Part shown: positions 40,550 through 49,009 of the stretch, one piece after another
Layout of the letters: every line of letters starts with the position of its first letter
Position numbering within the stretch: position 1 is the stretch's first letter
NCBI RefSeq assembly: GCF_000373645.1
Contig: NZ_KB892024.1
Span: forward strand, 381,591 to 445,590
Reading direction: 5' to 3'
DNA from: Streptomyces sp. ATexAB-D23
GTDB taxonomy: Bacteria > Actinomycetota > Actinomycetes > Streptomycetales > Streptomycetaceae
Length of the DNA: 64,000 nucleotides
The notes under the pieces: generated by a model
The model's database searches: none
The model's input: only the letters and a program-made list of their open reading frames with translations
What the model was told of the DNA's origin: nothing
Position numbers and translations under genes: made by a program

Positions 40550-41524
40550 TCAAGCCAGGACAAGCGCCCCCAGAGCGGACAGATGGACGGCGTACTGAGT
40601 GGCCATCCAACTCCGGTACGGAGCCCGGAGCCCGCTGTTCCCGAGGCGGCCGTTCTTCATCCGGGGCGGCAGGCAGCGTCCCGCCACGCACAGGGCGCCC
40701 ACGGCGAAGACGGCGGCAGCCGCGTCGAGCGGCACCTCGTGCACCCACAGGGCGCCGGCCGTCAGGGCCAGGGTCAGCACACCGCCGGAGACGGCGCAGA
40801 ACCGCCGGGCGCTGTGCTCGCCGCGGACGACGGCAAGGGTGCGCCGGCCCGCGAGCGCGTCTCCCCGGGTGCTGCCCAGGTCCTTGGCGACGGCCGCGAT
40901 CAGCCCCACCCCGAGCGAGAGCACCAGGGCGAAGACGGCGGCCTCGGCGCTGAGCGCGCTGCCGGAGGACGCGACCCCGGCGAGGTACGTGGTCCCCGCG
41001 GCGGCGCAGGTGACCGCGGAGGCCGACCAGGAACGGCACTTCGCGGCGATCCACGGCGCGGAGTAGGCGTACCCCAGCGCGAGGAAGACGGCGGCGGCCT
41101 CGGCCACCTTCCACCCCGCGGCCCAGCCGAGCAGCAGCCCGGCCACCGCGGTCACCACCACGGCCCGCCGCGCCGCCCCCTCACTCAGCCGGCCGCTGGC
41201 CAGCGGCCTCTGGGACCTGTTGGCCCGGTCCTCGCACAGGTCGCTCACCCCGTTGAAGACGTAGACACTCACCGTCACCGCCCACCAGGCAGCCGCGCCG
41301 ATCAGCAGGTGCCGGGCGTCGGGGCGCTGGTGCGCGGCGGACGCCGTCAGCAGTGCGCCCGTGACGAACCGCAGGACGAACATCACCTGCACCAGCGGGC
41401 GCGCCTCCCGCAGACACATCCGCACGGTGCGGGCCGTCGAGAGGAGGGAGGACCACGGGACGTCGAACACGCTGAAGACGGAGGGGGACGTGGGGGAGAG
41501 GCGAGGCGTAAGGGCCTGTGTCAT
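40550..41524 (-). CDS. UbiA-family prenyltransferase
   Basis: 324 aa with 8-9 membrane helices. First Asp-rich motif NGVSDLCEDRANRSQRPLAS (NxxxDxxxD) and second motif KDLGSTRGDALAGRRT are intact, so Mg-pyrophosphate binding should work. UbiA proteins join prenyl chains to aromatic or other acceptors. Whether it works on the cluster product or is only a neighbour is unclear. It is encoded upstream of the kinase (72-bp gap) on the same strand and is divergent from the SARP gene. Confidence 0.87.
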   Translation of the reverse strand: MTQALTPRLSPTSPSVFSVFDVPWSSLLSTARTVRMCLREARPLVQVMFVLRFVTGALLTASAAHQRPDARHLLIGAAAWWAVTVSVYVFNGVSDLCEDRANRSQRPLASGRLSEGAARRAVVVTAVAGLLLGWAAGWKVAEAAAVFLALGYAYSAPWIAAKCRSWSASAVTCAAAGTTYLAGVASSGSALSAEAAVFALVLSLGVGLIAAVAKDLGSTRGDALAGRRTLAVVRGEHSARRFCAVSGGVLTLALTAGALWVHEVPLDAAAAVFAVGALCVAGRCLPPRMKNGRLGNSGLRAPYRSWMATQYAVHLSALGALVLA

Positions 41525-41675
41525 GTGGGGAACCTAAGGCTGGAACTCGCCGTTCCGGCATGTGTCTTCCGAGGTATGCCATGTGCCTTGGGGAGTACTC
41601 GCGTTGAATACGGGGGGCCCGCGCGCCTAGCGTCACCAGCGTCGCAATCACGCTGCACGATGCGGAACGTCAGGG
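41525..41675. promoter_or_regulatory. Divergent promoter region of UbiA and SARP genes, with an inverted repeat
   Basis: 151 bp. GGAAC-N5-GTTCC (41542-41556) is a perfect 5-bp inverted repeat. CATGTG occurs at 41559 and 41580, 21 bases apart, a weak direct repeat. Either could be an operator for the SARP or response regulator, but the evidence is slight. Confidence 0.35.
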
Positions 41676-43487
41676 GTGCGGGAGATGGATTTCCTGGTTC
41701 TGGGACCGGTGGAAGTGCGTGAGTCCGGAGTGCCGGTCCGGCTCCGCGGAATGCGTCGCCGTCGGCTTCTGGCTCTTCTTCTGCTGAACGCCGGGCACGC
41801 GGTGTCCATGGACGCGCTGGTGGACGAGATGTGGCCGGATCCGCCCGCTTCCGCCCGCCATCAGGTGCACAACGCGATCCGTGATCTGCGCGCCGCCCTG
41901 ACCTCCTCCGAAGGCGCCGGGCTCATCACGGTGGACGTCGGCTACCGCCTGGACGTACCCGCCGACGCGGTGGACGCGCACCGCTTCACCGAGTGGGTCC
42001 GCGCCGCCCGCTCCGCCCGGCGCGAGGGCCGTGACACCGAGGCGATGCGGTTGCTGCAAGCGGCGGTCGACCTGTGGCGCGGTGACGCCTTCGCCGACAT
42101 CGACTGCCCGGCGGTGACCGCGGCGGCGGCCGGCCTGGACGAGCAACGGCTCACGGCCGTCGAGGAGTTGATGGAGCTGCGCCTCGCGGCCGGTGAGACC
42201 GGTTCGCTGGTCGCCGAACTGTTCGCGCTGACCGCCAGGCACCCCTTGCGCGACGCCCTGCGCGGCAGCCTGATGCTCGCGCTGTACCGGGGCGGCCGGC
42301 AGGCCGACGCGCTCGCCGTCTACGACGAGGGCCGCCGGCTGCTCGCGGACGAACTGGGCCTGGAACCAGGCCCACGGCTGCGCCGCCTGCAGACCGAGAT
42401 CCTCGCGGACGCCCCCCAGGTGCAGCGCCGGACGCCCGCGCCCGCCCGGCCCACCACCGTCCGCCTCGTCCAGGACAACTACCTGCCACGCGACCTGCCC
42501 GACTTCACCGGCCGCGCCACCGAGCTGGCGCGGCTCGACCGGGCCGTCGACGAGCCGGGCGGCGGTTCTCCCCGCACCGTCGTGATCGACGGCATGGGCG
42601 GCATCGGCAAGACGACACTCGCCGTCCACTTCGCGCACCGCCGTACCGCGGACCACCCGGACGGCCAGTTCTACGTCGACCTGCACGGCTTCAGCCCCGT
42701 GCGCGCACCGCTCACTCCGGAGGAGGCGCTGGGCGTGCTGCTGCGCTCCGACGGCGCCGCGCCCGACGCCCTCCCGGCGGGTCTGGCCGAGCGCAGCGCC
42801 ATCTGGCGCTCCCGCCTCGCGGGCCGCAGAGCCCTGCTCGTCCTCGACAACGTGGCCGACGCCGCCCAAGTGGCCCCCCTGCTGCCCGGCACCGGCGACA
42901 CCCTCGCCCTGATCACCACCCGCCGCAAGCTGACCGCGACGGACGGCGCCCTCTCGCTGCCCCTGGGCGCGCTGGCCCCGGCGGAAGCGGAGACCCTGTT
43001 CCGCCGCATCGCGGGCGAAGCCGCCACCGGTCCGTCCCTGACCCGGACGGTCGCCCTGTGCGGGCACCACCCGCTGGCCCTGCGCATCGCGGCGACCCGC
43101 CTGCGCGACCGCCCCTCGTGGACCGTGCCGGACGTGACGGCCCGCCTGTGCACGAGTGGGGGCCGGACCGCGTTCCTGCGCACGGCCGACCGCGACCTGA
43201 TGTCCGTCCTGGCCCTCTCCTACGCCCACCTGCCCTACGAGGCGCTGGAGTTCACCCGAGCCCTCGCCCTGCACCCGGCCGCCGTCCACGACATAGGCCA
43301 GGCCTGCGCCGCCACCGGCCTCGCCCCCTCGGCCGTGGAGTGCCTCTTCGACACCCTCCTCGACCACAACCTGGCCGACGAACCGAGCCCCGCCCACCTC
43401 GCGATCCCCCTGCTCCTGCGCGACTGCGCCCACACCCTCACGCCCCCGTCCCACGCCACCGCCCCCCGACTGACGGCAGTGGCCTGA
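41676..43487 (+). CDS. AfsR/SARP-family transcriptional regulator with NB-ARC domain
   Basis: 603 aa. The N-terminal OmpR-like DNA-binding domain (LLLNAGHAVSMDALVDEMWP, ASARHQVHNAIRDLRAALT) and bacterial transcriptional activator domain (AVDLWRGDAFADIDCP, LYRGGRQADALAVYDEGRRL) fill residues 1-250. An NB-ARC ATPase follows with Walker A GMGGIGKTTLA (~306-316) and ALLVLDNVADA. The TPR part of AfsR is missing, so this is a medium SARP. It likely activates the cluster through the heptamer repeats at 17305-17344. GTG 41676 or ATG 41685 can start it. Confidence 0.92.
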   Translation: MREMDFLVLGPVEVRESGVPVRLRGMRRRRLLALLLLNAGHAVSMDALVDEMWPDPPASARHQVHNAIRDLRAALTSSEGAGLITVDVGYRLDVPADAVDAHRFTEWVRAARSARREGRDTEAMRLLQAAVDLWRGDAFADIDCPAVTAAAAGLDEQRLTAVEELMELRLAAGETGSLVAELFALTARHPLRDALRGSLMLALYRGGRQADALAVYDEGRRLLADELGLEPGPRLRRLQTEILADAPQVQRRTPAPARPTTVRLVQDNYLPRDLPDFTGRATELARLDRAVDEPGGGSPRTVVIDGMGGIGKTTLAVHFAHRRTADHPDGQFYVDLHGFSPVRAPLTPEEALGVLLRSDGAAPDALPAGLAERSAIWRSRLAGRRALLVLDNVADAAQVAPLLPGTGDTLALITTRRKLTATDGALSLPLGALAPAEAETLFRRIAGEAATGPSLTRTVALCGHHPLALRIAATRLRDRPSWTVPDVTARLCTSGGRTAFLRTADRDLMSVLALSYAHLPYEALEFTRALALHPAAVHDIGQACAATGLAPSAVECLFDTLLDHNLADEPSPAHLAIPLLLRDCAHTLTPPSHATAPRLTAVA

Positions 43488-43618
43488 GCCCGGCCCGGCC
43501 GACCGGATCACGGACTCGCCGAACTGTCCCGGGCGGCGCCGGCGCGGAAGCAGCGGGCAGCCGTCCGGTCGGGCATCAGCCACCGACAGAGCCGCGCCCC
43601 TCCCCGGACCCAGGGCCG

Positions 43619-44029
43619 CTAGCCGCGCTCGGGCCAGACCGGCCCCTGATCGCCCCAGACGACACCCTTGTTGCGGCACAGGCAGAAGGGATGGCCGACC
43701 GGGTCCGTGTAGACCTGCCAGCCATAGCCCTCCGGGCCGACGAAGTCCTGCCGCAGAGTCGCGCCGAGGCCCACGACGCGGCGCTGCTCGGACTCGATGT
43801 CGTCCACTTCGAAGTCGAGGTGGAACTGCTTGGGGTGCTCGCTGTCGGGCCACTGCGGGGCGCGGTAGCCGTCCACCCGGATGAACGCCAACTCGACCTC
43901 CCCGAACCGGATGCCGGCCCACTCCTCCGAGCTGTCCTCCTTGACCGGGCGGCCCGTCACCTCGGAGTAGAAGGCCGCGAGCTTCATCGTGTCCGGACAG
44001 TCGATGATGAAATCGGTGAGTCGTAGCAT
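43619..44029 (-). CDS. VOC-family (glyoxalase/bleomycin-resistance-like) protein
   Basis: 136 aa. Two beta-alpha-beta-beta-beta repeats: LRLTDFIIDCPDTMKLAAFY and KQFHLDFEVDDIESEQRRVV. The metal-ligand set cannot be fully assigned but H (in HLDFEV) and E (in GRPVKEDSSEEW) sit at likely positions. ATG 44029 (MLRLTDF). Such proteins isomerise or bind drugs; here it lies between the SARP gene and the integrated element. May be an immunity protein by analogy, without direct evidence. Confidence 0.8.
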   Translation of the reverse strand: MLRLTDFIIDCPDTMKLAAFYSEVTGRPVKEDSSEEWAGIRFGEVELAFIRVDGYRAPQWPDSEHPKQFHLDFEVDDIESEQRRVVGLGATLRQDFVGPEGYGWQVYTDPVGHPFCLCRNKGVVWGDQGPVWPERG

Positions 44030-44184
44030 CCCGAGATCCTGACACAAGCACCTCGCCCCGAAGCCCCCGGCACACTGCCCGCCCCGCCGCCCCGCCGCCC
44101 CGCGGCTCCAGGGCCGGGAGCCGTTCACGGGGAAGCGCCCACGCCGGGACGACGGCCCCGGGAGCCCGGGAACTGCGACCACCC

Positions 44185-44300
44185 ACGCCGAAGGGCCCCA
44201 CCGTTCGCGGTGGGGCCCTTCAACGTATTGCCCGGTGAGAGCAATGGCGGAGGATACGAGAGTCGAACTCGTGAGGGGTTGCCCCCAACACGCTTTCCAA
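44185..44300. repeat. Left attachment-like repeat: duplicated tRNA-Ser(GGA) 3' part plus terminator
   Basis: 116 bp nearly identical to 49949-50064. It contains a terminator hairpin, the ATTGCCCGGTGAGAGCAATG spacer and 44245-44300, the 3' part of tRNA-Ser up to the anticodon loop (CGCTTTCCAA), then unrelated sequence. One T-loop base differs and the hairpin loop is inverted. The truncated tRNA cannot function. This is the typical footprint left when an element enters a tRNA 3' end. Confidence 0.9.
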
Positions 44301-44440
44301 ATGTTCGTCCGGGGGTCCGGCGGGGGCCGTGGGTGTCCTGACCTGCTGCGGAGCTGGTGGCGGCACCCGCGAACGGCGTCGGACGAGGGCGAACGAGACC
44401 AGAAGTGAGACCATCTGAGCGTGGGGGCCCGTCGGTACGG

Positions 44441-45823
44441 TCACTCCTCCTGGAGACGAATTGCCAGCACAGTCCCGTCGGCACGGATGGACACCGCGCT
44501 CCACTGTTCCGCTGTGCTGCCGCCCGGCCACTGGTCTCGGAGCTCGTGTACTTCGCGTCGGTACTCGTTGACGCGCCCGTGGTGGAGATGCGTGTACAGG
44601 CTCTTCTCGAGCCCGGAAAACGCCTCCACGCGGGTGCCGTTGAGGCGGTAGATGTGGTCGGTGCCGACGAAGTCGATGTCGTGGATGCGGTGCCCCGCAT
44701 CTCGCAGCCTGTCGGTGCCGGCGTGGACATCGTGCTGGAAGTGGCGTCGCCCTTGCTCCTTGGTCAGGTATTGGGCGGTGGGTTTGCCACCTCCGGTGAA
44801 GGCGGTCAGCGTGGCCGCTTCCGTCCGAGCCAGCACGATGCTGAACCAGGCGAAGGATTCGGGCAGTACCTGGAACCCGGGAATGATCGTGCGCTCTTGC
44901 TCGGCGTGCCGTACGACGTCGGCCACGCGGTTCGCCTGGTCCAGGGTGAGGTCAAGGTCGGCTTCTGATGCTTCTCCGGACGGGCGGAGCAGGGTCGTGC
45001 CCGGCGCCTCCAGGATGTGCAGGGCGAGGCTCTCCTTCTTGGGGATCTCTGTCCCGATGAGCAGGTACGGGACAGTGCCGTAGGGCCCGATGTGGACGGA
45101 CTCCACGTGAGCGCTGGCCGTGCTGAGCTGCTTGTGGACCTGTTGAACGCTGCTGTGGGTGCCTTTGGAGGAGACGAGGAGTATCTTGGACGGCTGCCCC
45201 GGTTGCCAGGCTTCGACGAAGAAGTGGGGCCGTCGCTGCAAGGGCTCCGGGCGGGCGCCCGTTCCGGAGGCGCTGCGGAGGGTCCAGCCGGCCTTCAGGG
45301 CGACGTCCGCGGGAATCACGGAGACCGAGTGGTCCGGGTAGCGGGATCTGACCAGCTTCTCGGCCAACAGAGAGGCGAAGCCGGCGCCGATCTCCCCGGA
45401 CTGGGTGGCCTTGTAGAAGCGCAGGAGATCGCGACCCTCGGACGACAATTGCAAGTAATCGCCTTGGTTGCCCTCCAGGGCCTGGATGTAGCGCAGACTC
45501 CCCCAGTGCTCGGCCAGACCTCGCCCCGCGCCCTGTCGGGCCGAAGCAGCACCGAGGCCGATGGCGTGAATGATCTGCCAGGGTGTGAGGGTCAGTGAAC
45601 GTGGCGCGTTCCGAGCCGCTCTGTAGTCGGTGCGCCGGCGAAGCGGTCCCTGCCCGTTGTCTATCCGCTTCTCGTCCTCGTCGTCCGCGGCCTCGGAGAC
45701 ATGGGCGGCAAGTTCGGTGGACGAGCGGATCTGGACGTGCGAGGTGTTGCTCAGCTCGTGGAGGATCTCGCTGACGGCTTTGGATTCGTCCTTGTTCACC
45801 GATTGCCCTTCCGTTGACGTCAT
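44441..45823 (-). CDS. Unknown protein, possible restriction nuclease partner
   Basis: 460 aa, ATG 45823 (MTSTEGQSVNKDESKAVSEI). No family recognised. A block FFVEAWQPGQPSKILLVSSK has the E-(hydrophobic strand)-K spacing of PD-(D/E)XK nucleases, with TPWQIIHAIGLGAASARQGA earlier and a C-terminal region (YRLNGTRVEAFSGLEKSLYT) of unknown role. It follows the methylase gene on the same strand after 175 bp, so a restriction enzyme is a reasonable guess. The open frame continues upstream to 46084 but without coding character. Alternative: a viral-defence effector of another type. Confidence 0.5.
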   Translation of the reverse strand: MTSTEGQSVNKDESKAVSEILHELSNTSHVQIRSSTELAAHVSEAADDEDEKRIDNGQGPLRRRTDYRAARNAPRSLTLTPWQIIHAIGLGAASARQGAGRGLAEHWGSLRYIQALEGNQGDYLQLSSEGRDLLRFYKATQSGEIGAGFASLLAEKLVRSRYPDHSVSVIPADVALKAGWTLRSASGTGARPEPLQRRPHFFVEAWQPGQPSKILLVSSKGTHSSVQQVHKQLSTASAHVESVHIGPYGTVPYLLIGTEIPKKESLALHILEAPGTTLLRPSGEASEADLDLTLDQANRVADVVRHAEQERTIIPGFQVLPESFAWFSIVLARTEAATLTAFTGGGKPTAQYLTKEQGRRHFQHDVHAGTDRLRDAGHRIHDIDFVGTDHIYRLNGTRVEAFSGLEKSLYTHLHHGRVNEYRREVHELRDQWPGGSTAEQWSAVSIRADGTVLAIRLQEE

Positions 45824-45998
45824 GTGGCCTGAGCCGCAGAACGGTAGGGCGGGGCGGGGGAGCGCAATCAAGTATGCATGTGGAGCGCAGGCCGGTATCC
45901 GGCCAGCTCGCTCCGGCACCCGCACGAGTGGCGCCGGGCGAGCTGCCAGGGCCGTCGCTGGCAGCATGAGAGATCTGCGCGGGACGTTTGCGTCGTAC

Positions 45999-48083
45999 TC
46001 AACTTCGCAGGAGCCCCATGAGCGAGTCGCGACGGATCTGCTGTGTGACGGCGAGCTGCTCGTGCAGCCGTTGCTCATGTTCATCCAGCTGCGTCATCGC
46101 GTCGGCGACCGCCTGTTGCACTCCCAGGTCTGGCAGTGCAACCGGCAATTCACTCAAAGCATTGAGAGAGATGGTCTTCATGGTCATGCTCCCCGTGGAG
46201 TGGGCATCGAGCCACTGGCGTGCCTCTGTACTGCGGAGGTAGGCCGCGAAGTAGTCGGCGTTCAGCTCAGCGGGCGGCCGAAGCACGAAGCAGCCGGTTC
46301 CACAGAGCCATCCCTGTTGCTCCTCTCGGACGACCGCACAGCGTCCCAGCTCTCCGCGACGTGCCAGGACCACGTCTCCGAGGTGAAGGCGAAAACGTTC
46401 CAGATCATTGGCTTGCCGCTCGGCGACGTACTTGATGCTCGCCGTGCTGATGCCATTGTTGGTGAGGTCCTTGGGCATCACCACGGGGATGCCGACGTCC
46501 TCGTAGTCCTCGGCTCGGATGAGACTTCCCGAAGGTCCGGCGAAGAGCAGGCCAGGCTCAGATCCCTCGAACAAGTCAGCTGGAGTGCCCTTCACAACGA
46601 GTCCAAGGGACACACGGGGGAGCTCGATCCCGCTGCGAGTCAGTCGTTTGCACACGCTGAGACTTCCCTGGACGGCACGGCTCGAACGCGACGTCGCATC
46701 GTCATGCCGGCCCAGGGCATCGAGCATGAGATCGAGGTCTGGTGCTGCTGGTTGCTGCTCAGGGTCGAAGTGGACGTATCGGCGCGGGTCGAGGCTGCCG
46801 TCGTTCTGGTCGATCTCGGCATGCGATACCGAACGAGAGAATCCCGGCTCATCCGGCGTTGCGGAAGGGGACAACCGCCACGCGTGAAACCGCGTACTGA
46901 TGCGATCCGTGTCCTCGGTGGTCAAGGTGCATGGCTGCCGTGGAGCCTGCTTACCGAGTCTGCTTGCATCGATGAAGAGGACGGATTTGGTATCTCCTAC
47001 CGGGAGGTGGCGGGATTTGTCGCGAGCCAGCACCCAGATGTGCACGGGAATGGCGGTGTGGGGTGCGAAAAGGTTCGCTGGCAACGCAATGACAGCGAGG
47101 AGAGCACCACTGGCGATCATTCTCCTGCGGATCAACGCCTCACGGCCGCCGGACCAGGCGGCCCCCGGCGGCATGATCATTACCGCGAACCCCTCTTCGC
47201 TGAGCCGGCTCCACGCGAGCTGGAGCCAGGCGAAGTTCGCACTGGACTCGGGCGGTTGCCCGAAGGGCCAGTCGACTGCTCGGTGAGCCGTGATGCGCTG
47301 GTTGAACGGCGGGTTGCTCAGCACCAGGTCGACAAGGCCCGTGCCCCGGTGCTGAAAGAGCGACACCGGATCGGAGGCACTTACCACGGGCTGATCCACT
47401 CCGTGGATGGCCAGGTTCATCATCGCCAGCCGCGGATTGCTGCGATCTGTGGCATGAGCCTCGAAGGCAGCGCCGTCCAACCGACCGTGTTCCGCGATTC
47501 GCTCCGCTGCGACTGCGAGAAGGCCACCAGTGCCGCAAGCCGGATCAAGGATTCGATCTCCCGGCTGCGGGGCTGCGGTCTCCACAAGCAGGCGCACGAC
47601 GTCGCGCGGTGTGTAGAACTCTCCTGCCAGAAAAGCCCCTTCCTGAACATGGCGTTCGAGGAGCAACTCATGGACTTCCGCCAGGCTTGCTTTGGCCGGC
47701 GCCGGACCCTGCGTCAGGGCAGCAAGGAACGCGGCTGCCCAGGGAACGTCGTCTGCTCCTTCACTTCCGTCGAGGAAGTCGACGTCAAGCCTGTCGATGT
47801 CAGGCACAGGAAAGAGCTGATGCCTACTCGCGATTCTCAAGGCGGCACGCAGGTCCACGAGCGGCGAGATGCCGATCTGGGCCTCCGCGGTTGCTCGATC
47901 CCACCGCTTGACGAACTCATCCGCCGGTTCACCGACCGACTCAACAAACCCTGCAAGAAGCAGGATCGTGGTCATAGAGGTGAGGTCGCCGAACGTCTTC
48001 CGGCCCCGTTGGAAGGGTGCGTATGCCCGCCAGAGCCGGTCCGCAACGTCCGCAGATGCGCTTTTCGTTCCCGTGCTTCCCAT
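45999..48083 (-). CDS. N6-adenine DNA methylase with C-terminal target-recognition region
   Basis: 694 aa. HsdM-type: helical N-terminus, the SAM motif ILDPACGTGGLLAVAAERI (residues ~190-208) and catalytic LVLSNPPFNQR (NPPF). From about residue 480 a specificity-like part follows (RVSLGLVVKGTPADLF, GWLCGTGCFVLRP, LPVALPDLGVQQAVADAMTQ with a coiled C-terminus), a single HsdS-type half. HsdM and HsdS functions are thus on one chain, as in type IIG/BREX-like methylases. There is no HsdR gene; the neighbour downstream may supply cleavage. ATG 48083 (MGSTGTKSA) chosen; a longer frame to 48167 exists. Confidence 0.82.
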   Translation of the reverse strand: MGSTGTKSASADVADRLWRAYAPFQRGRKTFGDLTSMTTILLLAGFVESVGEPADEFVKRWDRATAEAQIGISPLVDLRAALRIASRHQLFPVPDIDRLDVDFLDGSEGADDVPWAAAFLAALTQGPAPAKASLAEVHELLLERHVQEGAFLAGEFYTPRDVVRLLVETAAPQPGDRILDPACGTGGLLAVAAERIAEHGRLDGAAFEAHATDRSNPRLAMMNLAIHGVDQPVVSASDPVSLFQHRGTGLVDLVLSNPPFNQRITAHRAVDWPFGQPPESSANFAWLQLAWSRLSEEGFAVMIMPPGAAWSGGREALIRRRMIASGALLAVIALPANLFAPHTAIPVHIWVLARDKSRHLPVGDTKSVLFIDASRLGKQAPRQPCTLTTEDTDRISTRFHAWRLSPSATPDEPGFSRSVSHAEIDQNDGSLDPRRYVHFDPEQQPAAPDLDLMLDALGRHDDATSRSSRAVQGSLSVCKRLTRSGIELPRVSLGLVVKGTPADLFEGSEPGLLFAGPSGSLIRAEDYEDVGIPVVMPKDLTNNGISTASIKYVAERQANDLERFRLHLGDVVLARRGELGRCAVVREEQQGWLCGTGCFVLRPPAELNADYFAAYLRSTEARQWLDAHSTGSMTMKTISLNALSELPVALPDLGVQQAVADAMTQLDEHEQRLHEQLAVTQQIRRDSLMGLLRS

Positions 48084-48109
48084 GTGCAGGTCTCCTCGAT
48101 CCACATCGA

Positions 48110-48229
48110 CTACTGCAGTTGGCTGATGGTGTATGCCGCTGCTGAGGCGACAACCATCAGCAGGCATAGACGCAGCGTCATGCCCGTGCTCTGCATCGCC
48201 TTCCCCAACAGCTCGAAGAACGACTTCAC
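48110..48229 (-). CDS. Small single-helix membrane protein
   Basis: 39 aa from GTG 48229: VKSFFELLGKAMQSTGMTLR then a hydrophobic LCLLMVVASAAAYTISQLQ. An upstream extension to 48292 (MRGCAALLRTY...) is open. I recall similar sequences as small actinobacterial proteins, but no function. It lies 26 bases upstream of the methylase gene on the same strand. Confidence 0.5.
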   Translation of the reverse strand: MKSFFELLGKAMQSTGMTLRLCLLMVVASAAAYTISQLQ

Positions 48230-48292
48230 TCTGTGGTGCCCCCTACCACTCTCGATTGGGTACGTGCGCAGTAGTGCTGCGCAGCCTCTCAC

Positions 48293-49009
48293 TTAGGGGC
48301 CCTGTTACTGGATGGTCGCGCTTGACCCTGAAGTTGAGGCGGATTGACTAGGAATTTAGCAGTGGATGAAGGCATGCGCGTGGCTGTTGCTTCTCCGCTC
48401 TCGTCCACAGCGCTGACTGCGCAGTGGTGCTGCGCAATGACCTTGGGTGAAGTTGCTGATGGTGGACGTGTCGGGACTGCGGCGGAGAGGAGGCGTCGCC
48501 TGGGATGGCGCTTCGAGTGTGAGGCAGGTCACCTGGGGTGTCGGGCTTGCTCAACTCGTCCTCTACGCGGCTACCGAGCGCCCGAGCATCTATGGCCGCG
48601 CGGCGCCGACGTGACACTGTGATCGGTCTTCTGCGGGGCCGGCGTGAGCCGCCGAGGCGACTCCACGGCGCGCGTAGCCCGTCGGGCAGTTCTCGACGGG
48701 CTACGCGTACGTGCTCATCGTGATTCGAGGTGTACGCAGGTCCGAGACGGTTCGATGGGGACGGCTGGGCATACCCGCGGAAGTCTGCAGCGTCGCTACG
48801 CGCTTCATCCAGGGTCTCCTTCTCGACTGCGAGGTAGGTGTCGGCAGTCGCCGCCTCCAGAAAGCGTTCTTCCCTGGGAAGTGCAAGCCGAGGAGCCGAG
48901 CCGAGGGGATGAGGCCAGGAGGCTCTGTCGCCTGTTGTGAAGCCTGACCGCACGGCGCGGAGCTGCGCTTCCCGCCGGGGCTGGATGCACGATCGGGCGC
49001 CCACTTGAC
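48293..49009. other. Element region without clear genes
   Basis: About 720 bp. Open frames exist on both strands but none shows recognisable domains or consistent codon bias. It probably holds the remains of genes (for example an excisionase or the N-terminus of the integrase). A 14-bp inverted repeat lies at 48671-48707. Confidence 0.5.
48671..48707. terminator. Strong hairpin in the element
   Basis: CGCGTAGCCCGTCG (48671-48684) and CGACGGGCTACGCG (48694-48707) form a perfect 14-bp stem with a 9-base loop. No T-tract. Could be a terminator or a recombination-related structure. Confidence 0.5.

Noticed and set aside
43619..44029. VOC protein as proven self-resistance gene of the cluster
   Set aside because: Position next to the SARP is suggestive, but it has its own strand and no operon link; no evidence for drug binding.
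44245..44300. Second tRNA-Ser gene
   Set aside because: Only the 3' part up to the anticodon loop is present; the 5' half is replaced by unrelated sequence.
45630..48296. 888-aa + strand frame opposite the methylase
   Set aside because: Shadow frame; the minus strand has intact methylase motifs (DPACGTGG, NPPF).
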